From contig NZ_KB913025.1 of assembly GCF_000384075.1 (NCBI RefSeq), positions 1,999,551-2,063,550 on the forward strand: a stretch of 64,000 bases of DNA, in the 5' to 3' direction. This DNA is from Methylovulum miyakonense HT12 (GTDB lineage: Bacteria > Pseudomonadota > Gammaproteobacteria > Methylococcales > Methylomonadaceae). The notes beneath the pieces were generated by a model. The model did not search any database. It was not told the DNA's origin and was given only the letters and a program-made list of their open reading frames with translations. Every line of letters starts with the position of its first letter. The first letter of the stretch is position 1. Positions 53,332 through 62,368 of this stretch are shown here, in pieces. Both the position numbers and the translations under genes were made by a program.

Positions 53332-54913
53332 AGTAGTAGGGCGCACCCAGCAGTGGGCCGAACAAGCCAGTGCGGCGGGTTGGATTAGCCACGCCACCGC
53401 CGGGTCGCTGGCCGAACTGGACACCAAAACACCGGATAGCCTGTTTAGCCAACAAGAGGCGCGGCCTTTGATCGTCGCTTTCATGGGCGGCAGCGGGGTG
53501 GGCAAAAGCTCCTTGTTGAACCGCCTGGCGGGCAAGCCCATCGCCCGTGTCGGCGTGGAGCGGCCAACTTCACGCGAAGTCACCTTGTTCCACCATCACA
53601 GCGTCGCCATCCAACAATTGCCTGAGCATTTGCCGATCACCCACATCAAAATCGCCCAACACGAGGAAGAATCCAAAAAGCAGATTATCTGGATCGACAT
53701 GCCGGATTTTGACAGCACCGAACAAGGCAACAAACAACTGGTGTTGCAATGGTTGCCGCATATCGACGTGCTGGTTTATGTGGTCAGCCCCGAACGTTAC
53801 CGTGATGAAAAAGCTTGGCAAATCCTGCTGACCGAGGGTGCAAAACATGCCTGGCTATTTGTCCTCAACCAATGGGATAGGGGCCAGCCTGAGCAATATG
53901 ACGATTTCAAACAGCAACTGCACAAGGCCGGATTTTTTGAGCCGATCATTTTCAAGACCATTTGTACGGACGAATGGCAGGAGGATGAATTCGCCGCGCT
54001 GGAAGAAACCATAATGAACCTGGCGCATGGCCACACCGTGCAGCAATTGCAACAGCGCGGGCAAGTCCAACGCAAAAAGGCCCTGCAACAACAGCTGGAA
54101 AACGTGCGCACCGGGCTCGCGGCGCAAACCACCTTGGCCGACTTGCAAAACCTTTGGCTTCAGCAATGGCAACAAGCCTGTGCCGTGTTGCGGCAAGGCT
54201 TTAGCTGGCCCATTAAAAACGCCGCCAGTTATTACGCCGAACACGCGCCTGACCTGCTGGCCAGCCCGCAAGCCCGCCGCGTCGAATTATGGGATCACTG
54301 GGCGCAAGCCCGCTTTGATGACGCGTTGGATACGTTTATCCTGGATGTCGCGCAACAATCCTTGCCCGTCGCGCCCTTGAAAACGGCGCTCGCCGAACTG
54401 CGCGGCAAAGCCGGTAAAACCCTGCAAGCCCAAACCGAACTGGGCGTCCGCCAGGCGTTGGCAAACCCAGGACATCTGCTGCACCGGGGCTTTTTAAAGG
54501 CCATGCGCCTGGCGGAAATTACCCTGCCGTTGGCGGCGATGGGCTGGGTGGGCTATCAGGTGTTTATGGGGTTTTATCACAGCAACCAGACCAGCACCCA
54601 TTATTTGGGGGTGGATTTTGCGGTGCACAGCACCCTATTGATCGCCATCACTTGGTTAGTGCCGTTTTTTATCCTGAAAAAAGCCCAGCCCTCATTGCAA
54701 AAAAGCGCGTCGAAAGGCTTGGACAAAGGTATCGGGCAAGCCTTTGGGTTGCTGGAGGATGAGGTTTTGCAAACCTTGGCCGCTTTTGCTGAAGGGCATA
54801 CCGGGCAACTCCAACAACTCGACAACTTGATCGGCCAATGCAATTGCCAAGACATGGACACGCGTTTGATGGTGGACAGCAACAGCGCGTTAAACCGCAT
54901 GTTGATAGAGTGA
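53312..54913 (+). CDS. Dynamin/YfjP-like GTPase with two C-terminal membrane segments
   Basis: This 533-residue protein has G1 at residues 59-66 (GGSGVGKS), a G3-like WIDMPDFDSTEQGN and a G4-like LNQWDRGQ. Helical stretches follow, then two hydrophobic segments near residues 390-445 (LPLAAMGWVGYQVFMGFY and STLLIAITWLVPFFIL). The G3 of both partners has PDFDS where most GTPases have DTPG, which makes them siblings. As a pair of linked GTPases, one membrane-anchored, they recall dynamin-like DynA/LeoA systems, some with roles in envelope integrity or phage response. Confidence 0.8.
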   Translation: MVYDYSEVVGRTQQWAEQASAAGWISHATAGSLAELDTKTPDSLFSQQEARPLIVAFMGGSGVGKSSLLNRLAGKPIARVGVERPTSREVTLFHHHSVAIQQLPEHLPITHIKIAQHEEESKKQIIWIDMPDFDSTEQGNKQLVLQWLPHIDVLVYVVSPERYRDEKAWQILLTEGAKHAWLFVLNQWDRGQPEQYDDFKQQLHKAGFFEPIIFKTICTDEWQEDEFAALEETIMNLAHGHTVQQLQQRGQVQRKKALQQQLENVRTGLAAQTTLADLQNLWLQQWQQACAVLRQGFSWPIKNAASYYAEHAPDLLASPQARRVELWDHWAQARFDDALDTFILDVAQQSLPVAPLKTALAELRGKAGKTLQAQTELGVRQALANPGHLLHRGFLKAMRLAEITLPLAAMGWVGYQVFMGFYHSNQTSTHYLGVDFAVHSTLLIAITWLVPFFILKKAQPSLQKSASKGLDKGIGQAFGLLEDEVLQTLAAFAEGHTGQLQQLDNLIGQCNCQDMDTRLMVDSNSALNRMLIE

Positions 54914-55044
54914 GCGGTTAACTGAACCCTAGGCGGGCAGGTTTTCAGTTTTTGGGTAATGGGGTTTAGGCGGATTTTTTAAAAAACCTCCATGGCCGCT
55001 GGTGTATGATCTTAGGCAAACCCCATCAACCTAAGAACCGCCAC

Positions 55045-56325
55045 ATGACCGAACCCACCATCCACTGCCCCCACTGCGCCACCGAAATCCGCCTCACCGA
55101 ATCACTAGCCGCACCGCTGATCGCCGCCACCCGCCAGCACTACGAACAACAACTGGCGCAAAAAGACCAAGACATCGCCCAGCGCGAACAAGGCCTGCGC
55201 GAACAACAAAAACAACTGCAAGATGCCAAACGCACGCTAGACGAACAAATCGCCCAACAAGTCGCCGCGCAACTGCAAAGCGAACGCCAGCGCATCATCC
55301 GCGAAGAAAGCCAAAAAGCCAAACAAGCCGCCGCCAACGAAATCGACAGCAAAACCCGCGAACTGGCAGAACTCAACGACGTACTCAAAGCCCGCGACGC
55401 CAAACTTGCCGAAGCCCAACAAGCCCAAGCCGAACTCATCAAAAAACAACGCGAACTCGACGACGCCAAGCGTGAACTGGAATTGACCGTCGCCAAACGC
55501 ATCCAAGACGGCCTAGGCGAAGTCCGCGCCCAAGCCAAACGCGAAGCCGAAGACAGCCTTAACCTCAAAGTGCTGGAGCGCGAACAAACCATCGCGGCCA
55601 TGAAGCAAAAAATCGAAGAACTCAAACGCAAAGCCGAACAAGGCTCGCAACAACTGCAAGGCGAAGTCCAAGAAATGGAGCTGGAAGCCATGCTCCGCGC
55701 CAAATTCCCCTACGACAGCATCGAACCCGTCGCCAAAGGCGAATTCGGCGGCGATGCCCTGCAACGCGTCATCAGCCCCACCGGGCAAACCAGCGGCACG
55801 ATTTTATGGGAAACCAAACGCACCAAAAACTGGAGCGACGGCTGGCTGGTGAAACTGCGCGAAGACCAGCGCAACGCCAAAGCCGACATCGCCGTGCTAG
55901 TCAGCCACGCCCTGCCCAAAGGCGTGGAAAACTTCGAAGAAATCGACGGCATCTGGGTCACCAGCCCCCGCGCCGCGCTCCCCGTCGCCACCATCCTGCG
56001 CCACACCCTGCAACAAATCGGCCTTGCCCGCCTCGCAGCCGTTGGCCAACACGGCAAAACCGAACTGGTCTACCAATACCTCACCGGCCCGCGCTTCAAA
56101 CAACGCGTCGAAGCCATCGTCGAAGCCTTCTCCACCATGCAAGAAGACCTAGACAAAGAACGCAAAGCCATCATGAAGCAATGGGCAAAACGCCAAACGC
56201 AAATCGAGCGGGTAATGAACGCCACCGTCGGCATGTATGGCGACTTGCAGGGGATAGCGGGGAAATCTTTGCAGGAGATTGAGGGCTTGGAGATGAAGGT
56301 TTTGGGGCTTGATGACGAGTTGTAG
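55045..56325 (+). CDS. DUF2130 coiled-coil protein with an N-terminal zinc-ribbon-like motif
   Basis: The ATG at 55045 gives 426 residues starting MTEPTIHCPHCATEIRL, a C-P-H-C zinc motif with no second pair in view. A long coiled coil (residues about 30-190, rich in Gln, Ala, Glu, Lys) precedes the DUF2130 domain (WETKRTKNWSDGWLVKLREDQ, and VLVSHALPKGVENFEEIDGIWV), which has a PD-(D/E)XK nuclease-like flavour. Codons strongly favour C in third position, unlike the AT-rich ATPase gene that follows. A later ATG choice at 55006 would add 13 residues with no evident conservation. Confidence 0.8.
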   Translation: MTEPTIHCPHCATEIRLTESLAAPLIAATRQHYEQQLAQKDQDIAQREQGLREQQKQLQDAKRTLDEQIAQQVAAQLQSERQRIIREESQKAKQAAANEIDSKTRELAELNDVLKARDAKLAEAQQAQAELIKKQRELDDAKRELELTVAKRIQDGLGEVRAQAKREAEDSLNLKVLEREQTIAAMKQKIEELKRKAEQGSQQLQGEVQEMELEAMLRAKFPYDSIEPVAKGEFGGDALQRVISPTGQTSGTILWETKRTKNWSDGWLVKLREDQRNAKADIAVLVSHALPKGVENFEEIDGIWVTSPRAALPVATILRHTLQQIGLARLAAVGQHGKTELVYQYLTGPRFKQRVEAIVEAFSTMQEDLDKERKAIMKQWAKRQTQIERVMNATVGMYGDLQGIAGKSLQEIEGLEMKVLGLDDEL

Positions 56326-56327
56326 TT

Positions 56328-56403
56328 GTAGGGTGGGCAACGCATTTCTGCCCACCATTTGCGACATGATCGGTGGGCAGAAAAGCGTTGCCCACCCTAC
56401 CAA
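56328..56403. repeat. REPIN: inverted pair of REP sequences before the ATPase gene
   Basis: GTAGGGTGGGCAACGC and its reverse complement GCGTTGCCCACCCTAC bracket a short centre, with a second palindromic TGCCCACC/GGTGGGCA inside. This is the arrangement of a REP doublet. The same sequence recurs at 58820-58892, on the other side of the ATPase gene, and as a half at 59515-59525, around the RAYT gene. Confidence 0.87.
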
Positions 56404-56448
56404 TTAAGTTGAAGTTCAATATATTTTTAAATCTTATGGTTACTTACA

Positions 56449-58806
56449 ATGCTTAAAAGAATAAAGAAAATTCAAAATATTGGTCGGTTTAAATTTTGCG
56501 AACCAAGCAAAGCTGAATTCAAAGAAATTACCTTGATATATGGCAGAAATACTTATGGTAAATCAACGCTGGGTGATTTGTTATCAAGTTTGGAAAGTGG
56601 AAATACAGATGGAATAAAACAAAGGAAAACAATACCTAACGATGAACAATCACAAAAAGCCGAAATTTCATTTTCGGCTGATGAGTTTCAGGGTGAACAA
56701 ATAATTAAATATCAAAGTGGCACTTGGCTTTCTTCAGTTCCTGCTGGATTTAAGCTAAAAATATTTGACGAAGGTTTCTACCACAAAAACCTTTTTGCAG
56801 GACGGCAATTTTCCAGAGAAACCAAAGATAATTTCAGTTCATTTGTTCTTGGCGTACATGGTGTGGCAAAAAGACAAGAAATTGAAAATAAAAATAAGCA
56901 AAAACGTGATTCCACCCGAAAACGTAAAGATTTACTGGAAGCAGCATTTAAGGATATAGAAGATTTGGAGGGGTTTCTCAATTTATCTCCAATTGAATCA
57001 AAAGAATTTCTCAATCAAAAAATTAATGAATTACGTGTTGAGTATGAAAAATTAAACAGGCAGCATAAAAATGCCACTGTAATTGAGCAACGCAAAGAAT
57101 GTAGGCTTCTTGAATGGAAAGATGATTTTTCAAAAGCAAAAACTATTCTAAACGACTCACTTATGACCTCGTTGGAATCACACCATCAACAAGCTCAGCA
57201 AAAACTTGCTGAGCATATTAGAAGCAATTTTAAATCACCGGAAAATACTGAAAATTGGATACGGCAAGGCTTAACCCAAAATAATTCAGAAACATGCCAA
57301 TTCTGTGGGCAAACGCTGAGTATTGAAGCTCTAGCTTTATTAGAGATTTATCGACAAAGTTTTGATACCGCGTATGACGAACATGACCAGCGGATCCAGC
57401 TAGATTTGAAAAACAGCAAAGCGGAATTAGTTAAAGATAGAATCAATAATTTAAAAATTGTTATTGAAGGTAATAAAGTTGCGTTGATGAGCTACCCAGA
57501 GTTACTGGAAGATAATCAGACGTTTATGCTTCTGCAAAATCAAATAGCTAATTTGGAAACAAGGTTAGGAGAAGACCTTTCACAATGGGCGCGACAGATT
57601 GCTGATTTAATTGAATATATTGATACGGCAATTAAAATTAAACTAGCTTCCCCACACAAGCCTGTAGAGGTTTTGGAATTTGATAACTTATTGTTATTTT
57701 ATAAAGCTATCACGGAAAAGGTTGCTGAATACAACCACCTAATTGCCCAAATTAATTCAATTTTTCAATCATTTAAAGCTTCTTCAAATAATACCGGAAT
57801 CACCACGCTACTTTCACAAATAACACTGAATGGCAAGACCGAAACAAGAAAACTAAAACGAATTGAATTATCAGAACAATGTGCAAATTATTTAACTTTA
57901 GATAATACAGTCAAACAGTTAAAGGAAGAAATACCTCGACTAGAAGAAGAATTGGCAATTGAACAAAGCCAATTTCTTGAACATTTTTTTGATCGCCTCA
58001 ATAAATTTTTCCCTTTGTTTGGTAGCGATGATTTTCAACTTGAAAAAGGTTTGGACACCAATGGCGACAAACCTATTTATTACTTAAAAGTTAAATTTCA
58101 TGGGCATAAAATTTCCGATAAAAATTTAGACCGCGTTTTTAGTGAATCCGATAGACGATCTTTAGCACTTGCTGTGTTTTGGGCTAACTTAGATGGATTG
58201 AGCGTGGATGAAAAGAAAAAAAGCATAGTGGTTTTGGATGATCCAGTCACCTCATTTGACAATCATCGAATAACAATGGTGTATAAAGAAATCGTCAATC
58301 TATCAGATGAGGTCAGGCAAATTATTTTGCTTAGTCATTTTGAGCAAGGTGTTACTTATTTTTTAAATACCTATAGAAATAATAAGCCGATTAAGTTGCT
58401 TTCAATTGAGCGAAATGGAAGCTCTTCTGAAATCCAAACCACAGAAATCGAACGTTTTATTAAAACAAGTCATGAAAAAGTAACACAGAACATTTTTTGT
58501 TTTATCAATCGCACTAACAACACCCATAATGCAGGTGACTTGAGGGTTTTCCTTGAAAATGAAATTAATCTTCGCTTTGCTAAGCAATTAATAGGAGTTA
58601 ACGAGCATAATCTTTCTGACAGAATTGATAAGCTTAAAGAAATTGGAGCAATCTCAGACATTACTGCACGGGCATCCCACGAATGGAGAGAAGTTTTAAA
58701 TCCAACGCATCATATTTGGGTTGGTGACGATATAGAAAATCAACGGCATACTGCATCCAAGTTTATGGATTTTATTTATCATGAACTAATTCCAGTTAGC
58801 TCGTAA
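56449..58806 (+). CDS. AAA_13-type ATPase with zinc hook (RloC-like)
   Basis: This 785-residue protein has an N-terminal Walker A at 32-40 (GRNTYGKST), long coiled coils, and a CxxC zinc hook (Cys283, Cys286: CQFCGQ) at mid-length as in Rad50. The ABC signature SESDRRS is at 565-571 and Walker B LDDPVTSFD near 596-604. The C-terminus has R699-x3-E703 and a histidine pair 754/755. Such R-E-H residues are the proposed catalytic set of PrrC/RloC anticodon nucleases, so a tRNA-cutting defence role is possible, but this motif also occurs in other AAA_13 proteins. The gene is AT-rich against its neighbours and sits between two REPINs, pointing to recent arrival. Confidence 0.82.
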   Translation: MLKRIKKIQNIGRFKFCEPSKAEFKEITLIYGRNTYGKSTLGDLLSSLESGNTDGIKQRKTIPNDEQSQKAEISFSADEFQGEQIIKYQSGTWLSSVPAGFKLKIFDEGFYHKNLFAGRQFSRETKDNFSSFVLGVHGVAKRQEIENKNKQKRDSTRKRKDLLEAAFKDIEDLEGFLNLSPIESKEFLNQKINELRVEYEKLNRQHKNATVIEQRKECRLLEWKDDFSKAKTILNDSLMTSLESHHQQAQQKLAEHIRSNFKSPENTENWIRQGLTQNNSETCQFCGQTLSIEALALLEIYRQSFDTAYDEHDQRIQLDLKNSKAELVKDRINNLKIVIEGNKVALMSYPELLEDNQTFMLLQNQIANLETRLGEDLSQWARQIADLIEYIDTAIKIKLASPHKPVEVLEFDNLLLFYKAITEKVAEYNHLIAQINSIFQSFKASSNNTGITTLLSQITLNGKTETRKLKRIELSEQCANYLTLDNTVKQLKEEIPRLEEELAIEQSQFLEHFFDRLNKFFPLFGSDDFQLEKGLDTNGDKPIYYLKVKFHGHKISDKNLDRVFSESDRRSLALAVFWANLDGLSVDEKKKSIVVLDDPVTSFDNHRITMVYKEIVNLSDEVRQIILLSHFEQGVTYFLNTYRNNKPIKLLSIERNGSSSEIQTTEIERFIKTSHEKVTQNIFCFINRTNNTHNAGDLRVFLENEINLRFAKQLIGVNEHNLSDRIDKLKEIGAISDITARASHEWREVLNPTHHIWVGDDIENQRHTASKFMDFIYHELIPVSS

Positions 58807-58819
58807 TGTGCGAAGATTC

Positions 58820-58892
58820 GTAGGGTGGGCAGCGCTTTTCTGCCCACCAATCATGCCGCAAAAGGTGGCCAGAAAAGCGTTGCCCACCCTAC
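58820..58892. repeat. REPIN between ATPase and RAYT genes
   Basis: GTAGGGTGGGCAGCGC ... GCGTTGCCCACCCTAC forms an inverted pair closely matching the one at 56328-56400. Its position 38 bases ahead of the RAYT start is the usual place for a RAYT-linked REP. Confidence 0.87.
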
Positions 58893-58929
58893 CAATACTA
58901 CAAACCACAATCCAAAAACCGCTTAAACC

Positions 58930-59478
58930 ATGTCCAATTACCGCCGCACCAACACCCAAGGGGCGTGTTATTTTTTTACGGTTGTGACTTTCCGCCGCCA
59001 GCCGATTTTGTGTGATGAAACCGTGCGGGTGGCTTTGCGGGAAGCGATCAACTCTGTGCGCAAACAAAAACCGTTCACCATTAATGCGTGGGTGTTGCTG
59101 CCCGACCACTTGCATTGCATGTGGACATTGCCCGAAGGCGATGCCGATTTTTCCAGCCGTTGGAGCTTGATTAAACGCCAAGTCAGCATCCAGTGTCGGG
59201 AACATTACCGCCGCGCCGATTGGCTCAACAGTTCCAAACGCAAGCATCGGGAATCCACGCTATGGCAACGTCGCTTTTGGGAACATCAAATCCGTGACGA
59301 ATCCGACTTTAACCGTCACGCCGATTACCTCCATTACAACCCCGTTAAACACGGCTATTGCAAACAGGTTGCCGATTGGTCTTATTCGACTTTTCACCGC
59401 TATGTGGCTGAGGGGGTTTATCCGTTGAATTGGGCGGGCGTGGCGGATGATTTAGAGGCCATCACAACAGGGGAATGA
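58930..59478 (+). CDS. REP-associated tyrosine transposase (RAYT)
   Basis: This 182-residue Y1-transposase-like protein has the HUH motif at residues 60-62 (DHLHCMW) and the tyrosine region ADYLHYNPVKHG with Tyr133 as the probable nucleophile. RAYTs cut single-stranded REP hairpins and are thought to spread them, but they do not carry classical ends. The REPINs just upstream and around the neighbouring ATPase are its likely substrates. The catalytic residues are intact and no frameshift is seen. Confidence 0.92.
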   Translation: MSNYRRTNTQGACYFFTVVTFRRQPILCDETVRVALREAINSVRKQKPFTINAWVLLPDHLHCMWTLPEGDADFSSRWSLIKRQVSIQCREHYRRADWLNSSKRKHRESTLWQRRFWEHQIRDESDFNRHADYLHYNPVKHGYCKQVADWSYSTFHRYVAEGVYPLNWAGVADDLEAITTGE

Positions 59479-59506
59479 TTTTATATACGCTAAGATGGTT
59501 ACCGTT

Positions 59507-59529
59507 CGGCATCAGCCCACCCTACGCCG
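59507..59529. repeat. Single REP-like palindrome after the RAYT gene
   Basis: CGGCATCAGCCCACCCTACGCCG contains the REP core GCCCACCCTAC between CGGC and GCCG arms. It follows the RAYT stop by about 30 bases and is probably the downstream partner of the REPIN at 58820. Confidence 0.6.
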
Positions 59530-59600
59530 AACAGCCTAAAACCAGAAGCGATTTTTTAATGTGGTATACTTTTTAAACAATCAGTTACAACGAAAAACTC

Positions 59601-59741
59601 ATGCAATTTTAATGGGATGGAAGTAAAAATAAGCTAAATCAACAAAAGCATGGTGTCGCTTTTGAAGTGGCTCAAAATGCTTTTGATGATCTGCTACAAC
59701 TGTCAAGTAAAAAACCTGATGGTATCAATTTTGGTTTTTAG
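59601..59741 (+). pseudogene. brnT: Broken BrnT-type toxin gene remnant
   Basis: The frame from the ATG at 59601 reads MQF, then TAA at 59610, then WDGSKNKLNQQKHGVAFEVAQ and FDDLL, before a stop at 59739. This is the N-terminal half of BrnT toxins (WD-x-KN...N-x-x-KHGV-x-F-x-x-A). The in-frame stop replaces a residue just before the conserved W, and the C-terminal half is gone. No BrnA antitoxin follows. The gene appears inactivated, a sign of decay in this accessory region. Confidence 0.62.
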
Positions 59742-59807
59742 GTATTAAGCAGTAATGAAGGTGATCCGATAATTGTGATGGGATCAATTTAAAGTGAGAA
59801 CGTGTAA

Positions 59808-60329
59808 ATGAATATACTGATAGTGATTGATATGCTTAACGGCTTTTGCAGGGAAGGTTATCCTCTTTCATTACCTAATTCAACGATAGAAATTGAAAGT
59901 TACATTGCATCCCGAATTACTAAAATACGGAATGAAAACGGTAAAATAATTTTTGTTTGTGATGAACATTCTTTGGACGACCCAGAAATTGGAAGGCCTT
60001 ATCCGCCACATTGCCTGAAAGGCACTTTCGAGGCTGAGATAGTGGATAGTCTAAAGCCATTTATAAAAGAATCTCTTGTTCTAAAGAAGAAAACGCTGAG
60101 TATTTTCTTAAACACTCAATTAGAAGATATTTTAGAAAAAATGAAACCTACGCAAATAGAAGTTACTGGAGTATGCGCGGACATTTGCGATTTGTTCGCT
60201 GTGTATGAATTGAGAATTAGAGGTTATGAGGTTTTTGTTTCAACAAAAGGTGTCTTATCGCTTGACCCAAATAAACAAAATGAATTTTTAAATTATTTTA
60301 AGAATCGACTCGGTGCAACAATCGAATAA
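59808..60329 (+). CDS. Cysteine hydrolase of the isochorismatase/nicotinamidase family
   Basis: This 173-residue protein has the catalytic triad positions: Asp8 (LIVIDMLNGF), a Lys in the 93-95 cluster (LKKKT), and Cys127 in GVCADICDLF. It also has the cis-peptide-like metal-site pattern CDEHSLDDPE. That composition fits nicotinamidase-type amidases. It is AT-rich compared with the surrounding housekeeping genes and may be a recent import. The reaction is uncertain: nicotinamide or another amide could be the substrate. Confidence 0.8.
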   Translation: MNILIVIDMLNGFCREGYPLSLPNSTIEIESYIASRITKIRNENGKIIFVCDEHSLDDPEIGRPYPPHCLKGTFEAEIVDSLKPFIKESLVLKKKTLSIFLNTQLEDILEKMKPTQIEVTGVCADICDLFAVYELRIRGYEVFVSTKGVLSLDPNKQNEFLNYFKNRLGATIE

Positions 60330-60742
60330 TTGGTATCAACATCATTCAGAACCTTTCCGTAAACCTCGCGCAACTAAGCCCGGCATAGCGAATATTGGCA
60401 TTCAAACATCCGGCGCATAAGCTATCGAGACTGTGAAAGAATTATTTTATGTCCACGAAAATCACGAAAAAACACGAAAGTGTAAAACCAGATTAAATAT
60501 AAGTTATTGAAAGTTATTATTTAATTGTTTCGTGTTTTATGTGGACAATCATTAATTCTTAGAGCATTTTGCAATACTTTCACAGTCTCTATCGCAAATG
60601 CGTCCTACGCGAGCTAGAAAACTATTTATGAAATTTGAAAGGGACGAAGCCAATATCCGCAAGCGGCATTGATTTCTGTGATGCCGTTTAGGTCATCCCT
60701 TTATGCACAACTATCCGCCTTGCGGAGTGCACGAATAACCAC
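60330..60742. other. Gap between hydrolase and lipA with a MITE copy
   Basis: This 413-base stretch is largely filled by the element at 60428-60588. The remaining 60595-60742 holds no gene that I can see, and no clear terminator for lipA. Confidence 0.5.
60428..60588 (+). repeat. MITE-like element, copy B
   Basis: It has a perfect 12-bp inverted repeat (AGACTGTGAAAG, with CTTTCACAGTCT at the other end) and is flanked by CTATCG at 60422-60427 and 60589-60594, a 6-bp target-site duplication. The interior is the reverse complement of the copy at 6211 with an extra ten bases (AAAAAACACG) and about two substitutions. Near-identity suggests both inserted recently. Internal arms GTCCACG...GTGGAC make a long hairpin. 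Confidence 0.9.
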
Positions 60743-61702
60743 TTATTCAATCACGCCCTTAGCCTGCAAATCCGCATGGTAAGAAGACCTAACTAGCGGT
60801 GCGCTAGCCACTTGTTTAAAGCCCAATTCCTTGGCCACCCTGCCATAGTCGGCAAACTCTTCTGGCGTGACATAGCGTTGCACGGGCAAATGCGCCTTGC
60901 TAGGTTGCAGGTATTGCCCCAAGGTCAGCATCGAGCAGCCGTGCGCGCGTAAATCTTTCATCACTTCAATCACTTCTTCGGTCTCTTCGCCCAAGCCCAT
61001 CATCAGGCCGGATTTGGTCGGGACATGCGGCAATGCCTCATGGTGTTGGCGCAATAAATCCAAAGAGCCTTGGTAATCCGAACCAGGCCGCGCTTGTTTG
61101 TATAGGCGTGGCACGGTTTCCAGGTTGTGGTTGAACACGTCGCAAGGTTGTTGCACCAGGATATTGATGGCTTTTTCGACGCGTCCGCGAAAATCGGGGA
61201 CGAGGATTTCGATTTTGGTTGTCGGGGTCAGGGTGCGGATTTGGCTGATGCACTCGGCGAAATGCCCGGCGCCACCGTCGCGTAAATCGTCGCGGTCCAC
61301 CGAGGTGATGACGACGTATTTCAAGGCCATTGCGGCTATCGCATCGGCTAAGTGTTGTGGTTCGTTGGCATCTAAGGGCAAGGGTTTGCCGTGGGCGACA
61401 TCGCAAAACGGGCAGCGGCGGGTGCATAAATCGCCCATGATCATGAAGGTCGCTGTGCCGTGTTGGAAGCATTCTGACAAATTCGGACAGGCGGCTTCTT
61501 CGCAGACGGTGTGCAGTTTATGTTCGCGCAGCAATTGTTTGACGCGGGTGATTTCTTCGTTAGCGGTGACTTTGATGCGTATCCAATCGGGTTTGCGCAA
61601 GACGGTTTCCGGTTGCTCGACTTTAATCGGGATACGCGCCAGTTTTTCCGCGCTACGTTGGTGGGATTCGGGGGTGGCGCGTGAGGGGGCTTGATAATTC
61701 AT
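60743..61702 (-). CDS. lipA: Lipoyl synthase
   Basis: This 319-residue radical-SAM enzyme inserts two sulfurs into octanoyl groups on lipoyl domains. Both iron-sulfur clusters are visible: the auxiliary cluster ligands Cys67, Cys72 and Cys78 ([12 protein letters not shown]) and the radical-SAM CxxxCxxC at 93, 97 and 100 (CTRRCPFC). The start overlaps lipB by four bases. Length is normal. Confidence 0.95.
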   Translation of the reverse strand: MNYQAPSRATPESHQRSAEKLARIPIKVEQPETVLRKPDWIRIKVTANEEITRVKQLLREHKLHTVCEEAACPNLSECFQHGTATFMIMGDLCTRRCPFCDVAHGKPLPLDANEPQHLADAIAAMALKYVVITSVDRDDLRDGGAGHFAECISQIRTLTPTTKIEILVPDFRGRVEKAINILVQQPCDVFNHNLETVPRLYKQARPGSDYQGSLDLLRQHHEALPHVPTKSGLMMGLGEETEEVIEVMKDLRAHGCSMLTLGQYLQPSKAHLPVQRYVTPEEFADYGRVAKELGFKQVASAPLVRSSYHADLQAKGVIE

Positions 61703-62307
61703 GACGGTAAGGCTGCGGTGATGTGTTCGATAACTAGGGCGGCTAAATCATTCGTGTCAATGGCGACACCACAATCTGCCAGTTGGGTCATTTGCAAACC
61801 GGAATAGCCGCACGGGTTGATGTGCGAAAACGGGCGCAAATCCATAGCGTTGTTTAGACTTAGGCCATGATAACTGCAATGGTTTTTAATACGCAAACCA
61901 ATCGAACCGATTTTTTTGCCTTGCACGTAAACGCCGGGGGCATCGGCTTTGGCATTAGCGGTGATGCCGACATCCGCCAAGGTCGCGATCATGGCGTTTT
62001 CTAGCAAGCTGACTAGTTCGCGGATGTTGATTTGCAAGCGTTTAATGTCCAGCAAGGTGTAAATCACGAGCTGCCCAGGGCCGTGGTAAGTGACTTGTCC
62101 ACCCCTGTCGCTGTGCACGACGGGGATGTCGGCCGTGTTTAGCAAATGCTCGCGCTTGCCGCTTAAGCCTAAGGTGTAAACGGGCGGATGTTCGACTATC
62201 CAAAATTCATCGGGGGTATCGGCGTTGCGCTGCACGGTGAACTCTTGCATGGCTTGCCAAGTATCGGTGTAGGGCTGTTGGTTGAGATAGCGTAGGGTAG
62301 GGGGCAT
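61699..62307 (-). CDS. lipB: Octanoyl-(acyl carrier protein):protein octanoyltransferase
   Basis: This 202-residue LipB transfers octanoate from acyl carrier protein to lipoyl domains; LipA then adds sulfur. Motifs are [15 protein letters not shown] with the lysine later in the fold (KIGSIGLRI) and the catalytic cysteine in [11 protein letters not shown]. It overlaps lipA by four bases. Downstream enzymes such as pyruvate dehydrogenase would use the product. Confidence 0.95.
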   Translation of the reverse strand: MPPTLRYLNQQPYTDTWQAMQEFTVQRNADTPDEFWIVEHPPVYTLGLSGKREHLLNTADIPVVHSDRGGQVTYHGPGQLVIYTLLDIKRLQINIRELVSLLENAMIATLADVGITANAKADAPGVYVQGKKIGSIGLRIKNHCSYHGLSLNNAMDLRPFSHINPCGYSGLQMTQLADCGVAIDTNDLAALVIEHITAALPS

Positions 62308-62368
62308 TGGTTAGTGTTACAGGTAAATCGTTGGGATGGCTTAGGCAATGGACGGAAAAGCCCTTGCG

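Noticed and set aside
55140-56057. Long minus-strand ORFs opposite the DUF2130 gene
   Set aside because: Ser/Ala/Cys-rich shadows of a strongly biased coiled-coil gene with no recognisable domain.
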